Shown piece by piece: positions 22,601 through 31,262 of a stretch of 64,000 bases of DNA. The position numbers were made by a program, and so were the translations under genes. Position 1 is the first letter of the stretch, and every line of letters begins with the position of its first letter. The stretch lies in NCBI GenBank assembly GCA_037355855.1, contig CM074765.1, positions 2,232,001-2,296,000 of the forward strand. Reading direction: 5' to 3'. Source of the stretch: Pseudo-nitzschia pungens. Taxonomy: Eukaryota; Bacillariophyta; Bacillariophyceae; Bacillariales; Bacillariaceae. A model generated the notes under the pieces. The model saw nothing but the letters and a program-made list of their open reading frames with translations. It did no database searches and had not been told where the DNA came from.

Positions 22601-25371
22601 GGCTTCTTTGTGTCCACAATCGCTCGGGCTGATCGGATTCGCAGGTGTAGAGAGATACTGTGGAAGAATGCCATCCCGTTCACCCACATAATGTCGATGC
22701 ATAGCGTTACGTTCCCATACACGTTTAGTATTTTGTCAGGGACCGGGAGTATGTCCTCACGAACATGTCCCGGCTGGGTTCGGACTGTCTTACCTTTGAG
22801 AACCCCATCGTGTTCCCCGTAGATGTCCTTCATAATCTGTACGTCTCTTCTGGTCACTGTACAGTTCTTGATGAGGTTGTTGTCAATCATTTTGATCAAG
22901 CTTGATGTATTTGGTAACCAGAGTTGCTCCTGTAGTTTCCTTGCCTTCTCTGCTCGTCTGCGGTCCAGATCTGAGTATAGTTTCTTCTGTCCCTCCACAG
23001 TGGTGATGGCTAGCAATACGCTGTTTTCTTTTGTCATGTCACAGTAGTACAGGTTGCATGCCGAGCGTCCAAATCGTTGGGTCTCTCCATTCCCTTTGTG
23101 CACATGTAGGGCGTTGTCCACAGCACTGTCCATGGTTACTCTGTACCGATCTGTCACACGAGCGAGCGATAACACATTTGCAATACCCTTCTCATAGAAC
23201 CATACCTGTCCGAACCCAGGAAGGTCGGCGATCTGGTCGGTCGTTGCCGTTCCAGAGTTGCAGTGTATGGTCATCATATTGTTCTTACCTTCGGCCGTTC
23301 TGATGTTCTTAACCATGTTGCGATTACAGATGAGGTTTACGGAGGATTCGCTGTCGAGGAGGATCCAGTTTGGGTTGACGCCTCCGCGGTTCTGGGCAAA
23401 GAGAACTTCAACTGGTGAGCTGTAGCGGAAGGTCTTGCCCGCACTCCTGGCGTCCGTCATGGTCATACCCCCACTCCTGGGCTTTGTCATGGTCATACCC
23501 CCACTCCTGGGGTTTGTGGAGTGTAGTCCATTTGTAGCGCTGAAACTGAAAAATAATGGGGGTTCCGGTGGAATGGGAATGGAAGCGGGAGGCACCATTT
23601 GCTCCACTCCTGCAGTTTCTGGGGGAACAAATGGGCAGTCTGAGACCAGTGATGTGGAGAGGGCGTAGAAGACGTGCGAGGGTTTGGTAGGGAGGAAAGC
23701 CGGATTGGCCGGGGGCGCCCTGGTGATTGTCGGAGCGTCGGCACTCCGGGAGGAGGGAGCGGCGGGCGCGGGACTCGGTGACATTGGGTACGACTCTGCC
23801 GTTGAGGCACATTGTGCGTCGGCTGGGGCACATGTACGGAGGGCGTCATTGGTGGGACTCCATGCGTTGGTCGAGTCGGCGCGGCGGTTGAGCGAAATGA
23901 GAGATCGTGGCGAAATTGTAGATGTGCCGGGCGCGTTATCACGTGTAGTGGTAGTGCTGTATGGTAGGATGGAGGCTGTGCGCGAAGGCGCCATAATTTC
24001 AGTTGAAGGCTGGGTGTGGACCACACCCAGTTGGAAGAAAGAATGGTAGGTATCTCCGAAGTCTTCGTCACTGTTGGCTGCCACCATGAGGAGTTGTTTG
24101 CTGGTGAGTTGCTTTGGTGGTTTGTCCGATGTGGTCGTTGTGTTTGGCGGTTGTTTGGAATTGGTGGGTGATTTGTCAGCCTTGTTAGTCGGAGCTGTTG
24201 TTGTGGCTGTGGTACCTTTCGTGACAAAAGTGGTCGACTCTTTCTCGCCACTGTCGAGCTTGCCGGAGGTGGATTGGCGTGGATTGTTGGGTGACTTACC
24301 CTTACGGCTAGATGCTTTGCGGGATCCATTGAATTGTTGTAGCATGTCGATTGCTCGGGCTACTGTGCGTGGGTAGTGGTTTGACCCGAGACTGTATTGG
24401 TTGGCTAGTGTTTCCTTTAGAGTGCTGGTCTCCTCATCACTGCCCTCGATCATTAGCGTGGCGAGTAGCGATTGTTCGATCAGACGGTCGGCTTCTTTGC
24501 GTTTTGCGTCGTCGAGCGCGAGGTATTCTTTGTGTGTTGTCACTCGGGTCTCGTCAATGATGATATGTTCTTGTTCAAGGTACGCGAGTATAAACCCTTT
24601 CGTGATGAGTGAGCCCCCGAGGGACTTGATTACGTCGTATGCGTCTGTAACTGACTTGCCAAATTCTGTTGCGTTGTTTGTTCGTTGGCGCGTACACAAC
24701 AATTTTCGCATAGCTCTTAGCAGATTGGTTTCTCCATGGACCTTGGTTTTGCTTCCTTGGTAGCACACATCGCGGATAATGGTGAGTAAACCTACAATGC
24801 ATTGTTTTGTGTCCACTGATTGCCAGTCATCATGTCCTTCGAGCATGTCCATCATTTCGTCATCGATCTGTCCTAGGGCGACGGCGTAGATTTTCTTCAT
24901 GTCGCGTTGGTAGACGCTGTATTCCTTTACCTTTTGCTTCAGGTCTTCCTGATACATTTGTTGGGCCATTCCCTTTTTGGCAGCGTTCTCCACCATGGTG
25001 ACCTTACCGTCTTCGGACTTGAATTCTTCCATCCATTCTGATTCATCCAGTGGTGCCGGTGCGAAGTCGACGCGAGCAGCTACTTTCATGTGTTTAATGG
25101 AGAGACCCACTTCTGGTACGTACTTCGATCCGCCCAGCGTCTGTAGTCGCCGCTTGAAGATCTTGTAATCTTGTGCCGATGAGTCTCCTTTCATGATTAC
25201 ACCTTTCATTTCATTTTGATCATGGCCAGTAAACTTTGTCCCTCCTTCGGACTTTGTTTTGGCATGGTTGGATTTCTTGTTTGGGTTGGTGCCGCCTTGG
25301 CGACTGTTCGTGCTCGATGTTGAGTCTGTTCCCGGTGAGGGTTTCCCATTTTGGGACTTTTGGTCATCCAT
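19651..25371 (-). CDS. Ty1/copia (CoDi-type) gag-pol polyprotein, intact
   Basis: One uninterrupted 1906-codon frame from ATG 25371. Order of domains: Lys/Ser-rich gag without a visible CCHC zinc knuckle; a Pro/Thr-rich linker; a protease-like site LLDSESSVNLI; the integrase N-terminal part ALIK-like (SLIKMIDNNLIKNC, lacking the usual HHCC) and catalytic residues in CIDIMWV, RGDNDF and EPTVERSIRTVKEN; RT with TVDIPGAFLQTDMP and the catalytic VDD in IVWHVDDLK (about residue 1540); and RNase H from about residue 1706 to ADYFTKPLQG. The DVxxxKDIYG..LKGKT region is characteristic of diatom CoDi elements. The element is presumably able to make all proteins, but a flanking LTR pair is not apparent. 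Confidence 0.93.
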   Translation of the reverse strand: MDDQKSQNGKPSPGTDSTSSTNSRQGGTNPNKKSNHAKTKSEGGTKFTGHDQNEMKGVIMKGDSSAQDYKIFKRRLQTLGGSKYVPEVGLSIKHMKVAARVDFAPAPLDESEWMEEFKSEDGKVTMVENAAKKGMAQQMYQEDLKQKVKEYSVYQRDMKKIYAVALGQIDDEMMDMLEGHDDWQSVDTKQCIVGLLTIIRDVCYQGSKTKVHGETNLLRAMRKLLCTRQRTNNATEFGKSVTDAYDVIKSLGGSLITKGFILAYLEQEHIIIDETRVTTHKEYLALDDAKRKEADRLIEQSLLATLMIEGSDEETSTLKETLANQYSLGSNHYPRTVARAIDMLQQFNGSRKASSRKGKSPNNPRQSTSGKLDSGEKESTTFVTKGTTATTTAPTNKADKSPTNSKQPPNTTTTSDKPPKQLTSKQLLMVAANSDEDFGDTYHSFFQLGVVHTQPSTEIMAPSRTASILPYSTTTTRDNAPGTSTISPRSLISLNRRADSTNAWSPTNDALRTCAPADAQCASTAESYPMSPSPAPAAPSSRSADAPTITRAPPANPAFLPTKPSHVFYALSTSLVSDCPFVPPETAGVEQMVPPASIPIPPEPPLFFSFSATNGLHSTNPRSGGMTMTKPRSGGMTMTDARSAGKTFRYSSPVEVLFAQNRGGVNPNWILLDSESSVNLICNRNMVKNIRTAEGKNNMMTIHCNSGTATTDQIADLPGFGQVWFYEKGIANVLSLARVTDRYRVTMDSAVDNALHVHKGNGETQRFGRSACNLYYCDMTKENSVLLAITTVEGQKKLYSDLDRRRAEKARKLQEQLWLPNTSSLIKMIDNNLIKNCTVTRRDVQIMKDIYGEHDGVLKGKTVRTQPGHVREDILPVPDKILNVYGNVTLCIDIMWVNGMAFFHSISLHLRIRSARAIVDTKKPTILNCIETLAGQYASRGFSVVEVRGDNDFECTRDDLLRMTPPIRLTCVSAKAHEPTVERSIRTVKENIRAMMSSLPVKKLPRRLIIEMVYSAIYWLNCRTTSVSPTITARELMTGTVLDVGNMGFQFLESIQAHHGDTDNSMRARTDDAVYLRPTGDLTGGFWAYNIDTGKRIRRQFATSLPMTTAVIAKIEGLAVRENMPTGLNISTGNTTINTVEEDIDSDDDNASDQDYAQTESDDESVLSDLIAEDQAIIESEDRVLADPTHEEIDNPTDASTDAPTDSEDVATAIDGNQPMQPEGNDATDDNESVNNEEPDAISDRIRNTLEPIAHRLRTTVRRTHNKYNSEDGFTSSSRSRMFTTAGFSAAVQKISRDHEAVMLVAAAIEQYNNLDASQVTKQYGVKQGLKIFGEEGVNAVLKELQQFHDRKVGSVVDPRTMTKEQVQQALPYLMFLKRKREGKVKGRGCADGRKQRDFIAKEDAASPTVSLYALMLSCVIDAIEGRDVATVDIPGAFLQTDMPEGEDVFIRLDGTMAELLCRIDPKMYRPHLIDRHGKKMLYAKAEKAIYGTMRAAILFWENLSGTLKEWGFEWNPYDACTMNKMINGKQCTIVWHVDDLKISHKDPEVVSGIIKDLNKVYGQISPLTETRGKIHDYVGMTIDYSEAGVVKFSMFDYLEEILQNLPKDLDGCEAVTPAADHLFKVNAAGTKLDEQKSIIFHHYVAKLLFMSKRTRPDIQTAIAFLCTRTKSPDTDDWKKLKRVLSYLKETPFLPLVLGWDKTGNVYWHVDAAFAVHEDMRSHSGGYMTFGRGGAMATSTKQKLNTRSSTEAEVVGVDDNMSFICWARQFLMAQGQHVTDNTDERIDPAFAKGHTILYQDNTSSIRLEKHGKASSGKRTKHINIRYFFVTDKVQKGEVTIEYMPTEEMIADYFTKPLQGSLFRKFRNTILGITEQEYNEYKRAYYKAKSNRSYQVDIAQNTTQVVD
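23433..23520 (-). repeat. Tandem 10-residue repeat inside the copia linker
   Basis: Nearly identical 30-bp units encode NPRSGGMTMT, KPRSGGMTMT and a degenerate DARSAGKTF. They lie between gag and the protease-like site. Such an in-frame expansion suggests slippage in an unstructured linker. Confidence 0.8.
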
Positions 25372-25799
25372 GATGATGACGGCACGACCTTGGTCGCGTA
25401 CAGCACTATCGTTACCTTGGTAAGAATATTGCTGGCAACAATCCTGAAGTAGAGATGTTGACTCAGAGTCTGCACTTTGGAAATTATGTTGTTTTTCAAC
25501 TTTTTGACGCAGGGTAAAAAATACAAAAAAATAATACTACGGATCGCCTAACAATTGAAATAACATTTTTTTTAAACAAAATTAACGAAGATTAACAAAG
25601 ATTAGCGTACATGTACCAAAAAAAAAGAACCTTAACCCCCTGCTTACCAAAAAATTGACTCACAGTACAGAGATCACTGAAACCCCTTTGACTGTCGTCA
25701 TTGGCTGCTATTGACTCACCTAGAGGGGGATTGAAAAAATTAGCTGATTAGATCTATTTCTGTGAGAACACGATTGTTCTTCGGTTCTTCGGTTCGAAC
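25372..25799. other. Spacer upstream of copia and transposase genes
   Basis: This lies between two divergent mobile-element genes. It contains poly-A/T runs and, at about 25466-25480, the sequence CACTTTGGAAATTAT, whose reverse complement occurs at about 19474-19488 on the other side of the copia frame. No LTR, promoter motif or gene is recognised with confidence. Confidence 0.4.
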
Positions 25800-27068
25800 A
25801 TGCTTTTCCGGCAACAACAGGTGACACTTTGCTTCTTGACAACCCCTTCTTCTTCATCAAAACCACTTCCGACCATGAACAACGACCCGGCTGATGAGAG
25901 AGCAAGGGCCCGAAGAGCTCTCCAACTCACCAGAGAGCTTGGAAAGAAGAGGAAGTCACTTCCACACCCTGGAGGTGGTGGAACCAGGGGGTATGCAGTT
26001 TGGTTCCGCAAATCGGAGCTTGCAAAGAAATTGGCCGGGGAACCAACCATTGCTTCCGACATAAGTCTTTGGAGATGGGAGAAGAGGCTCCATCCATATA
26101 GGATGACCGGTAACAAGGAAAAAGAGATGTTAGTAGGTTCTGCCTTAATTAGTCTTGCTATTTGCCTTGTAATCTATCCACAGAGTACACTTGACGAGAT
26201 AGCAATGTACCTCTACAATGACGGATTTCCGGTGTATTCCAATCAGCTGATCTCTCGTCGATTAAAGGAGCTGGAAATCTCCAAGAAGAAGGCGAGTATA
26301 GAGGCTTACAAGGCCTACTCGCCACAGAACTTGCGGAGGGAGTACTTATTCTGGAACAGACCATTGCCAATTGGTGTGGTTGGCATCCCCAGGAAGCATT
26401 TTATCGATGTCGACAAATTTGCCATGGAGCACAGAAGATTAAATAGATCTGGAGGATGGGCACTTCGATTCCGTAGGATCCGAACAATTGGGAACTACGA
26501 GAAGGGAGAGAAGCTCACTGTCATGATTGCTGTAGAGGCAGGGGATCCTGCAGTGCCAGACAACCAAACAGGGAGTATCGCGCGTCCAAGGAGGTGGATT
26601 GACGTCAGAAGGGTTGCTGGGACCACAGGCTATAATTTTGCTCAGTTTATTGGGAGTATCTGCTCGTCGATTGAGCAGGACCAATTTCCTGTCGACAACT
26701 GGAGAGTGTTCTTGTGGGACAATTTGAGCTCTCACTACAGTCCTCTTGTTTACAAGACCGTCATGGGGAGAGAAGGACCGACAAGGTTTGATATTCTCCC
26801 GCGTCCGGCCTATCAACCAAAGTATGGCCCCATCGAGTATGTGATCTGTCAGCTTATCAACCACATGAAAATCAATGTGACCGGCCAATTAAATCTGGAT
26901 CAGTTGGAACAACAGATACTGGAATCAGCGGCAAAGATTGGTCCCTTCGATCCGACGTTTGCGCACTGTGGATACAGTGAGGATGGTACATACGAGGGCG
27001 TTGAAATAGTGGAGGATCCGGATGCTGATCCACCAGGATGGGGACCACTTGGTCCGCTGGATCCATGA
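25800..27068 (+). CDS. IS630/Tc1-mariner type DDE transposase (DD38E)
   Basis: A 422-codon cut-and-paste transposase. The N-terminus has a helix-turn-helix-like region (TLDEIAMYLY..YSNQLISRRLKELEISKKKA), typical of Tc1/mariner and IS630 proteins. The catalytic core shows the first Asp in KHFIDVDKF, the second in FLWDNLSSHYS and the Glu in YQPKYGPIEYVICQL. I count 38 residues between the second Asp and the Glu. The ATG at 25800 is used, but ATG 25875 (MNNDPADERAR) also works and removes a hydrophobic leader. The frame is uninterrupted. Similar proteins are spread in diatom genomes. I did not find clear terminal inverted repeats around it. It is convergent with the Cys-rich gene, and the two share similar 3' flanking sequence in inverted orientation. 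Confidence 0.9.
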   Translation: MLFRQQQVTLCFLTTPSSSSKPLPTMNNDPADERARARRALQLTRELGKKRKSLPHPGGGGTRGYAVWFRKSELAKKLAGEPTIASDISLWRWEKRLHPYRMTGNKEKEMLVGSALISLAICLVIYPQSTLDEIAMYLYNDGFPVYSNQLISRRLKELEISKKKASIEAYKAYSPQNLRREYLFWNRPLPIGVVGIPRKHFIDVDKFAMEHRRLNRSGGWALRFRRIRTIGNYEKGEKLTVMIAVEAGDPAVPDNQTGSIARPRRWIDVRRVAGTTGYNFAQFIGSICSSIEQDQFPVDNWRVFLWDNLSSHYSPLVYKTVMGREGPTRFDILPRPAYQPKYGPIEYVICQLINHMKINVTGQLNLDQLEQQILESAAKIGPFDPTFAHCGYSEDGTYEGVEIVEDPDADPPGWGPLGPLDP

Positions 27069-27968
27069 GAGAGAAGCCCCCCCTTTGTATATTGTCGCGT
27101 CTCCACCAGAAGATTGTCGCGTCTCCACCAGAAGATTGTCGCGTCTCCACCATTGTCGATTGTCGATTGATAGAAGAAATAAATTGTATTATTAGTAATT
27201 ATCTACGATTAGTTGTCGATTGGTGTCGCGTCTCCACCATGGTAGATTGTCGATTTTGGTTGTATTTCTTAGTGGTAGTTTAGTGGGGGATTTGCTTTTG
27301 CAGAGTTGCAAAAATAGAAATAATGAATTAGTGTTGCTCCAGTTTGGTCTACCAGTTGCTTCGAAATAGGTTTTCGATTGTATACAAATAGCGCCGCCGG
27401 CAGTGTCACTCCTGTGTCACTCCCATGTTTAAGTATCGAACACTTGTGGGATTCGGTTATATTCATCTCTATTGGTAAATATCGAAGATAGGTACAATAG
27501 AAAACCTTGGACGTCCAGGTGGTGGGATTGAAGTCGGCGGACGCCGCAAAGTATAGAAGAACTCCTGGGATTGAAGTCGGCGGACGCCGCAAAGTATAGA
27601 AGAACTGCTGGGACTCAGAGGTGTTGGACCTCTCTTTAGCTATTGTAGATCTACGAGTCTGTATATCGAACATACCGGTACATGAAAGTCCGGAATCGAA
27701 AACAAGAGTGGATGGATCGATCCACTCCAGCAGCAGTACCAAACAGCAGCAAACAACAGCAAACAGCAGCAAGCAGCAGCTCATAATTTTGCTGGTGGCA
27801 ACATTAAAACACCACAGTTACTCTCCAGCAACTACACCGGCAATCGACAACCAACCGGCAATCGACAATGGACAACCGACAATCTACGACGCAACAATCT
27901 ACAGCAATCGACAATCTACAGCAATCGACCATGGGGAACCACTAATAAATAATAATTAATAATACAGT
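27069..27968. other. Repeat-rich spacer between convergent genes
   Basis: It contains at least four repeat types: (1) GATTGTCGCGTCTCCACCA three times at about 27092-27150 and once more near 27223; (2) a perfect-looking 43-bp tandem duplication, 27523-27565 and 27566-27608, differing at one base; (3) a CAG-rich microsatellite at 27728-27781; (4) CAATCGACAA/CAATCTACA repeats at about 27836-27935. The flanks GAAATAAATTGTATTATTAG (27175-27194) and its inverted relative at about 27955-27975 lie just after the two stop codons. No gene is supported. Confidence 0.65.
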
Positions 27969-29565
27969 TTATTTCTTGTCTTCTTCCTGCTGGCGCTTGC
28001 GCCTCTTGTACCACCGGACCATGTTGGTGGTAATCTTCTCTGGGGATTGCCCTTTCCGGTCGAGGTTTACAACACGCTCTTTGATTTCATTCCACAATTC
28101 ACTGTTCTTTCTGGAGGAGAGGTTTCCAGCAATCAGGTCCAGGGCGTCTGCAGAAGCCGGACTGGTGTCTTCTTCATCAGCCCGGACACATGCAATACCC
28201 CGGACCTCTTGGATTGCTGCCGGTGTCCGCTGTTTCGATGCTGCTGTGGGTACCGGTGGAGGAACAACCGGTGGAGTAGTCAACAATTGCCTTGGGTTCT
28301 GTTTCGATTCTTCAGTCTCTGCATCGATTGTGATTGGCTGGAAAGCAGATGTTCCATTGAAGTCTTCGGGTGTTTCGGTTGGTACACCGGGGGGGGTTCT
28401 TCTTTTTGGAGCCATTGGAGAGGAACCGGCTCTCATCCATGCCTGGAGCTCCCTCCATAAGTCTATTTCGATGGTACCTGGAGTCTTCAGCAGGAGCTCG
28501 TCCCTTCTGTTCAGCTCGGAGTTGTTCGATAGTCTTCCCATCGATGGAAGTCTTTTTCATTGGACCGGCAGCTGCTTTGATCCTCTTCTGGAATCGGGCA
28601 GAGGCAAGATGGGGATTGCTCACGATGGAGTACAGGGAGTTGGTACAGGCATTCCGGGAGATCTCTTCCTTCGACGCTGTTGGATTCAATCGGAACTCTT
28701 CTGGATGGGACTCTTCTACTATCTCGTGTACATACCCGACAAATTGTTGCATTGTTCCTGGAGCATCTTTCTCCGGTTCCTGCTCCAATGGATCCAGATC
28801 ACGAGCAATTTTGTTCCTTGTCAATTCTGTAAAGAGAAGCTTGCAATCACAGTGGCAAATATGACAACTACAGAAGTCTCCATCCTCACTTAGGAAAATT
28901 CGACCATTATCCTTATGACCCCTGCATCTTTCGCAGTTCCCACCGGTATCCTGCATCATACAGTGCATCTTGAAGCAGTAACATGCCAGCGTTCTCTCCT
29001 TCATCTTGCCTCGCCGTGGTTTAGTCTTGGTTTTCTGGACAGCAGCAGGCAGAGCGTTGTACTGCTTCATCCGACGCTGGTAATCTTCTTCTACTCCTTT
29101 GTTGTATTCAGCAATTTCTTGCTTGGATTCAATGGGCATCACCATGGTGTGTTTGCACCCCGGACAAGGAATACTGTCTCCCTTTGCAAGATCATAGGGG
29201 ATCTCATCCTGAGGGCGCTCTCCCTTGTTGTTGCTGTAGGAGACAGTCTTCTTCTGCTTCTTTCGGGCCTTCTTCGCTTCAGCAACTTCCTCTGCAGCGA
29301 GATACTGATCGATCGCCGTATCCAACTCCTTTTCCAGGGCGTCCAAAAATTTGGCTGCTGCTCCTGGAGGTGGTGGTTTTGCTGTTATTCTGTTGCTCTT
29401 CCTCAGCTCTGCTCTGAAATCAGCATGTTTCTTCTTCAACAGCTTCCAGGTAAAGTGGATACCAACGAAAAATGGGGTAGTGTAGGCATTATTCCATCTG
29501 GTGTGGATGGATTTTGTGTTGCAGCACGTGATTCTGAGTGTCACTGCATATCTGTTAAGATCCAA
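27969..29565 (-). pseudogene. Cys-rich protein, unknown function; frame broken at a G8 run
   Basis: Two overlapping minus-strand frames (29565-28312 and 28541-27969) form one protein of about 530 residues if one base is removed from the eight-G run at 28389-28396. Before the run the protein has a Lys-rich segment, CPGCKH, then a cluster of cysteines: CYCFKMHC, CERCRGH and CSCHICHCDC, likely binding several zinc ions. After it comes a Pro-rich linker and a basic tail (VRWYKRRKRQQEEDKK). The start is uncertain: no in-frame ATG occurs near the upstream end, so an additional 5' exon is possible. I do not recognise the family. The G8 run makes an assembly error plausible. It is convergent with the transposase gene and may belong to the same mobile unit, but this is unproven. 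Confidence 0.65.
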
Positions 29566-30562
29566 ACCATAATTACTAGTAAGTTACGTACTCTACTATT
29601 AGTAGAAGTACAAGTACATCAATTGTTATTATTAGTGTTATTTTTGGGAACAAAAGGGAATGAAAGATGAACGAAGTTTTTGGTAATTACTGCATTCACC
29701 TCCTCTCTGAAATACGATGTAATATTTACTTGTGTGGAAGTCGGCTCGTCAGCATTAAGATATAAAAATAACAACAGGGGCATGTTAAGCACTGGCAAGT
29801 GGTGAGGCAGGTGTGATTGCATACATTAAGATACTACTTCTACATATCTACTTCCCTGAAGGTGCAAAGGATTGGTCAAATCAATGGTGGGCATGATTGT
29901 CTTATTGAGGTGTCATGAGATTGTTGTATCTGCTGGCATTGGTGCTGTGAGCACTACAGTATGGTAGATACTACTGTAGGGCTAGATTAGTACCTAAGAT
30001 TAACTACTACACTTACGGGCCTCAGTACTACTACTGCAGCAAATGGATACAATTCAGCAAACCATCGCCCAATAGAGAGCACCAATAATCCATATGGTCC
30101 GGGAGAGGCACTCATTTAACTCTTTTGGAAACTCAGTCTAATATTTCTTCATTAGAACTTCATGATGCCTGGTACCCTTTCTGACATCTCCAATGTACTT
30201 CTAGTGTCAATGGGAAATTGATTTTCATTAGTCCAACTTATGCTTACCATGGTAATCTTTCCTTGTAACTGTCACCATTCTATTACTTCCTTTGTTCTGA
30301 AATAACTGACCACCTACCACATGCAAGGTTGAGTGCCAATAAAGTTCAACCATTTTCAACTGGTCCTTTTGTGATGAACACTCCTTAATCAACTCGTCTT
30401 TCTATTGGTTGGACACTACACAAGCCAAGTGTATTGTTTAATCTTTCATTGGCACTCAAAGTAAGCCTATCATACCCTTAAAAAGTGATTCTACCACTTG
30501 AAAGGCTCCCACCGGTCATTTGGACCTGCAGAAAGTTCCTCAATAAAACTGAGACTGAAAGC

Positions 30563-30666
30563 TTTTTTAAGACCTCCTCCCAGAAAAAACTTTTCACTTG
30601 GGAGGGTATGGTGGAATTTTCAAAATTTCTGCAGAAGCTTCCCTGACTGGCGCACCACCACAGGCC
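30563..30666 (+). repeat. Dispersed repeat shared with 44102-44200
   Basis: About 100 bp aligns by eye with 44102-44200: TTTAAGACCTCCTCCCAG versus TTTAAGACCCCCTACCAG, CACTTGGGAGG versus CACCTGGGAAC, then GCAGAAGCTTCCCTGAC versus GGAAGAACTTCCCAGAC and ACCACCACAG versus CCTCCACAG. The nature of the family is unknown. Confidence 0.6.
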
Positions 30667-31088
30667 TTTAGATAGTGGTCTTTTAGTCTATGCGCCTACC
30701 CATTATATACCTTGGCGGATATCCGTATATTTCGGTTTTGGTTGGCATGCCCTATTCGGTCTGTCCATCCACTCAGTGCTGGTCCAATTAGTCCACTCAC
30801 TGGATTTTTAGTGTCACTTTTTCAACACATATTTTCGATTATTTCTGTTGTCAACCATGGTCCTGTTTAGGTCCTTAGGTGTCTCTGTTGTTGCTGCTGC
30901 TCCATCTAATGGTGCTAGCTGCTACTGGGATCAGTGTTCCTTAGTGCTGCAGACATTGGATTTCTTTCTCCCATTTGCTTCTTTGCGCCTCCATTTTTCG
31001 GCAGTCTTTCTTTCTCGTTGATCCCTTTTTCGGTCGATCGAGATCTTTCTGCTCATGGTCATCAGCGCTCAGCTTGATTTTAAAATCA

Positions 31089-31262
31089 TGCCATACCCCG
31101 GGTCTACTAGTGATTAGAATAGTAGTGATATGCAAATTGTGAGAGCTATTGATTAGTCTATTGTTATTGCTTTCCAGCAGTCTCCTGTATTCGGCGATAA
31201 GGAGGCTCGCTAATCGTATTCCAATCACGAGTGGACTCGTGACTGTATTCCGGTGCACGGCA
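31089..31262 (-). repeat. Solo LTR of family A
   Basis: The + strand reads TGCCATACCCCGGGTC...CGGTGCACGGCA, 174 bp. It is the inverse of the LTR at 2382-2576 and close to 51194-51372. Flanking 5-mers (AATCA, ACCCC) do not match, so the target duplication has decayed or a neighbouring deletion has occurred. Confidence 0.85.

Noticed and set aside
19474..25480. Terminal inverted repeats of the copia element from the 15-base inverse match
   Set aside because: Copia elements have direct LTRs; one short inverse match without extension is not enough, so it is listed only as a finding.
25540..29660. Terminal inverted repeats TAACAATTGA around the transposase pair
   Set aside because: Only 10 bases with a self-complementary core, no flanking duplication.
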